A DNA stretch of 7,214 nucleotides. Source: an uncultured Lachnospiraceae bacterium. GTDB taxonomy: Bacteria > Bacillota > Clostridia > Lachnospirales > Lachnospiraceae. The notes below the pieces were generated by a model that made no database searches, was not told the origin of the DNA, and saw only the letters and a program-made list of their open reading frames with translations. Of this stretch, positions 6,119 through 7,214 are shown in pieces. Made by a program: the position numbers and the translations under genes. How positions within the stretch are numbered: the stretch's first letter is position 1; each line of letters begins with the position of its first letter. The stretch lies in contig CAMWMO010000073.1 of assembly GCA_947175305.1 (NCBI GenBank), forward strand, positions 1-7,214. Reading direction: 5' to 3'.

Positions 6119-7214
6119 ATGAGCCAGGGCGGGAAAAAAGAAGTAGCGGGAATATCTGAAAAAGCAGAAAAGGAGTATCTTGAAAAGACGCTTGCCATCG
6201 TTCGTGGCAATGTGGAAAACTATAGCAAAGAGGTTGCCCGGATGGGAGCGGACATTGATGAGATGCTGGCGCATTATCACGACAATGATGCGGAGGTCTA
6301 TACCATACTGAACAATACGATCACACTCCATGACCATATGAAACGAGCGTTGGCAAGAAATGCGAAAGCCGCAGTCAAACCCTATTTCGGCAGAATCGTA
6401 TTTCACGATGAAACCCTAGATAAAGAGGAATCCATCTACATTGGAAAAGGCGGCGTTTCAAAAGATACGACGCATTGGATGGTTGTAGACTGGCGTGCGC
6501 CCGTTGCCAATGTCTATTATGAAAACGGACTTGGAAAATGCAGTTATTCTGCCCCGGAAGGGAAACAGATCGCCATTGATCTGGAGCTAAAACGTACCTA
6601 TGAAATTGAGGACGGCAGACTTCTTGATTTTTTCGATACGGAGGTTGTCGCAAATGACGATCTACTGACCAAATATCTTGCCAAAAACAAGCAGGCGGTA
6701 CTGAGTGAGATCATTGCAACGATTCAAAAAGAGCAGAATGATATTATCAGGAAGTCGCCTTACCACAATATCATCGTACAGGGCGTTGCCGGTTCGGGCA
6801 AAACCACTGTCGCCATGCACCGGATTTCATTTATTTTATATAATTATCAGGAACGTTTCAAACCGGACGATTTTTATATCGTAGGCAGCAATCGGATTTT
6901 ACTGAATTATATTACAGGCGTGCTGCCGGATCTGGATGTATACGGCATCAGACAGATGACTATGGAGCAGCTTTTTGTACGGCTTCTGTACGAAGATTGG
7001 GATGAGAAAAAATATCAGATCCAGAGTTCTGATAAAATGACCGCAAGAGGAAGTGTCAAAGGAACCTTGCAATGGTTTCATGATTTAGAAGCTTATTGTC
7101 GGGAACTGGAATGGAAAGTCATTCCAAGAAAGTCCGTTTATCTAAATCCCAAACAGTTTGTGGAGGGTATTCGGGACGGGAAGACCGGTGTTTTCGATGC
7201 AACAATCAGGAAAC
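6119..7214 (+). CDS. helD: HelD-like superfamily 1 helicase, RNA polymerase recycling factor (3' end cut off)
   Basis: The first 365 codons are present; the frame is open to the window edge. HelD proteins are UvrD/Rep-like ATPases of about 700-770 residues that bind RNA polymerase and release it from stalled complexes and DNA. In order the sequence shows an N-terminal charged helical arm (about 11-85), GRIVFHDE (91-98), IYIGKGG (106-112), the HelD-typical DWRAPVANVYYE (124-135), and a Walker A site GVAGSGKTTVAMHR (222-235) with Lys228 as the ATP-binding lysine. A segment resembling the family's FLNYI-x-x-VLP region follows (NYITGVLPDLDVYG). The Walker B and later helicase motifs lie beyond the window. 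The gene has its own promoter and strong ribosome binding site, so it is probably unrelated in function to the cluster upstream. Ordinary UvrD or PcrA helicases lack the DWRAP block. Confidence 0.9.
   Translation, partial: MSQGGKKEVAGISEKAEKEYLEKTLAIVRGNVENYSKEVARMGADIDEMLAHYHDNDAEVYTILNNTITLHDHMKRALARNAKAAVKPYFGRIVFHDETLDKEESIYIGKGGVSKDTTHWMVVDWRAPVANVYYENGLGKCSYSAPEGKQIAIDLELKRTYEIEDGRLLDFFDTEVVANDDLLTKYLAKNKQAVLSEIIATIQKEQNDIIRKSPYHNIIVQGVAGSGKTTVAMHRISFILYNYQERFKPDDFYIVGSNRILLNYITGVLPDLDVYGIRQMTMEQLFVRLLYEDWDEKKYQIQSSDKMTARGSVKGTLQWFHDLEAYCRELEWKVIPRKSVYLNPKQFVEGIRDGKTGVFDATIRK

Overview
The window looks like a chromosomal stretch of a Gram-positive anaerobe of class Clostridia, most plausibly Lachnospiraceae. 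This is inferred from strong AGGAGG-type ribosome binding sites, moderate GC content, an AgrC-like GHKL sensor kinase, a HelD-type helicase and flagellar-type secreted protein features. No rRNA, tRNA, CRISPR array, transposase or integrase is visible.

Positions 1-1221 encode a membrane sensor histidine kinase. Its catalytic half is clear; its N-terminus may continue beyond the left edge. Five more genes follow on the same strand, with gaps of 28, 133, 116, 25 and 57 bases: a protein with FlgL-like N-terminal residues and a FliD-like C-terminal half (1250-1909), a small helical protein with a GTG start (2043-2591), a 514-residue protein with a PPC-like beta domain and a helical remainder (2708-4252), a 164-residue helical protein (4278-4772), and a 351-residue tyrosine- and cysteine-rich protein (4830-5885). 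None of the five has a Sec signal peptide or membrane segment. Three of them begin with the same pattern, Met-small-Ile/Val-Asn/Ser-Gly/Ala-Val/Ile, which recalls the leaderless N-termini of flagellar export substrates.

A hairpin followed by a T-rich tract (5941-5979) probably ends this unit. A sigma-A-like promoter (TTAACA, 18 bases, TATTAT, at 6038-6067) then drives a separate gene from 6119. It encodes a HelD-like superfamily 1 helicase and is cut off by the right edge.

Working interpretation (inference): positions 1-5885 form a sensor-kinase-linked cluster of leaderless proteins. They may be exported by the flagellar type III apparatus or assembled on a flagellum-like surface structure. 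The helicase downstream is an independent housekeeping or stress gene acting on RNA polymerase.
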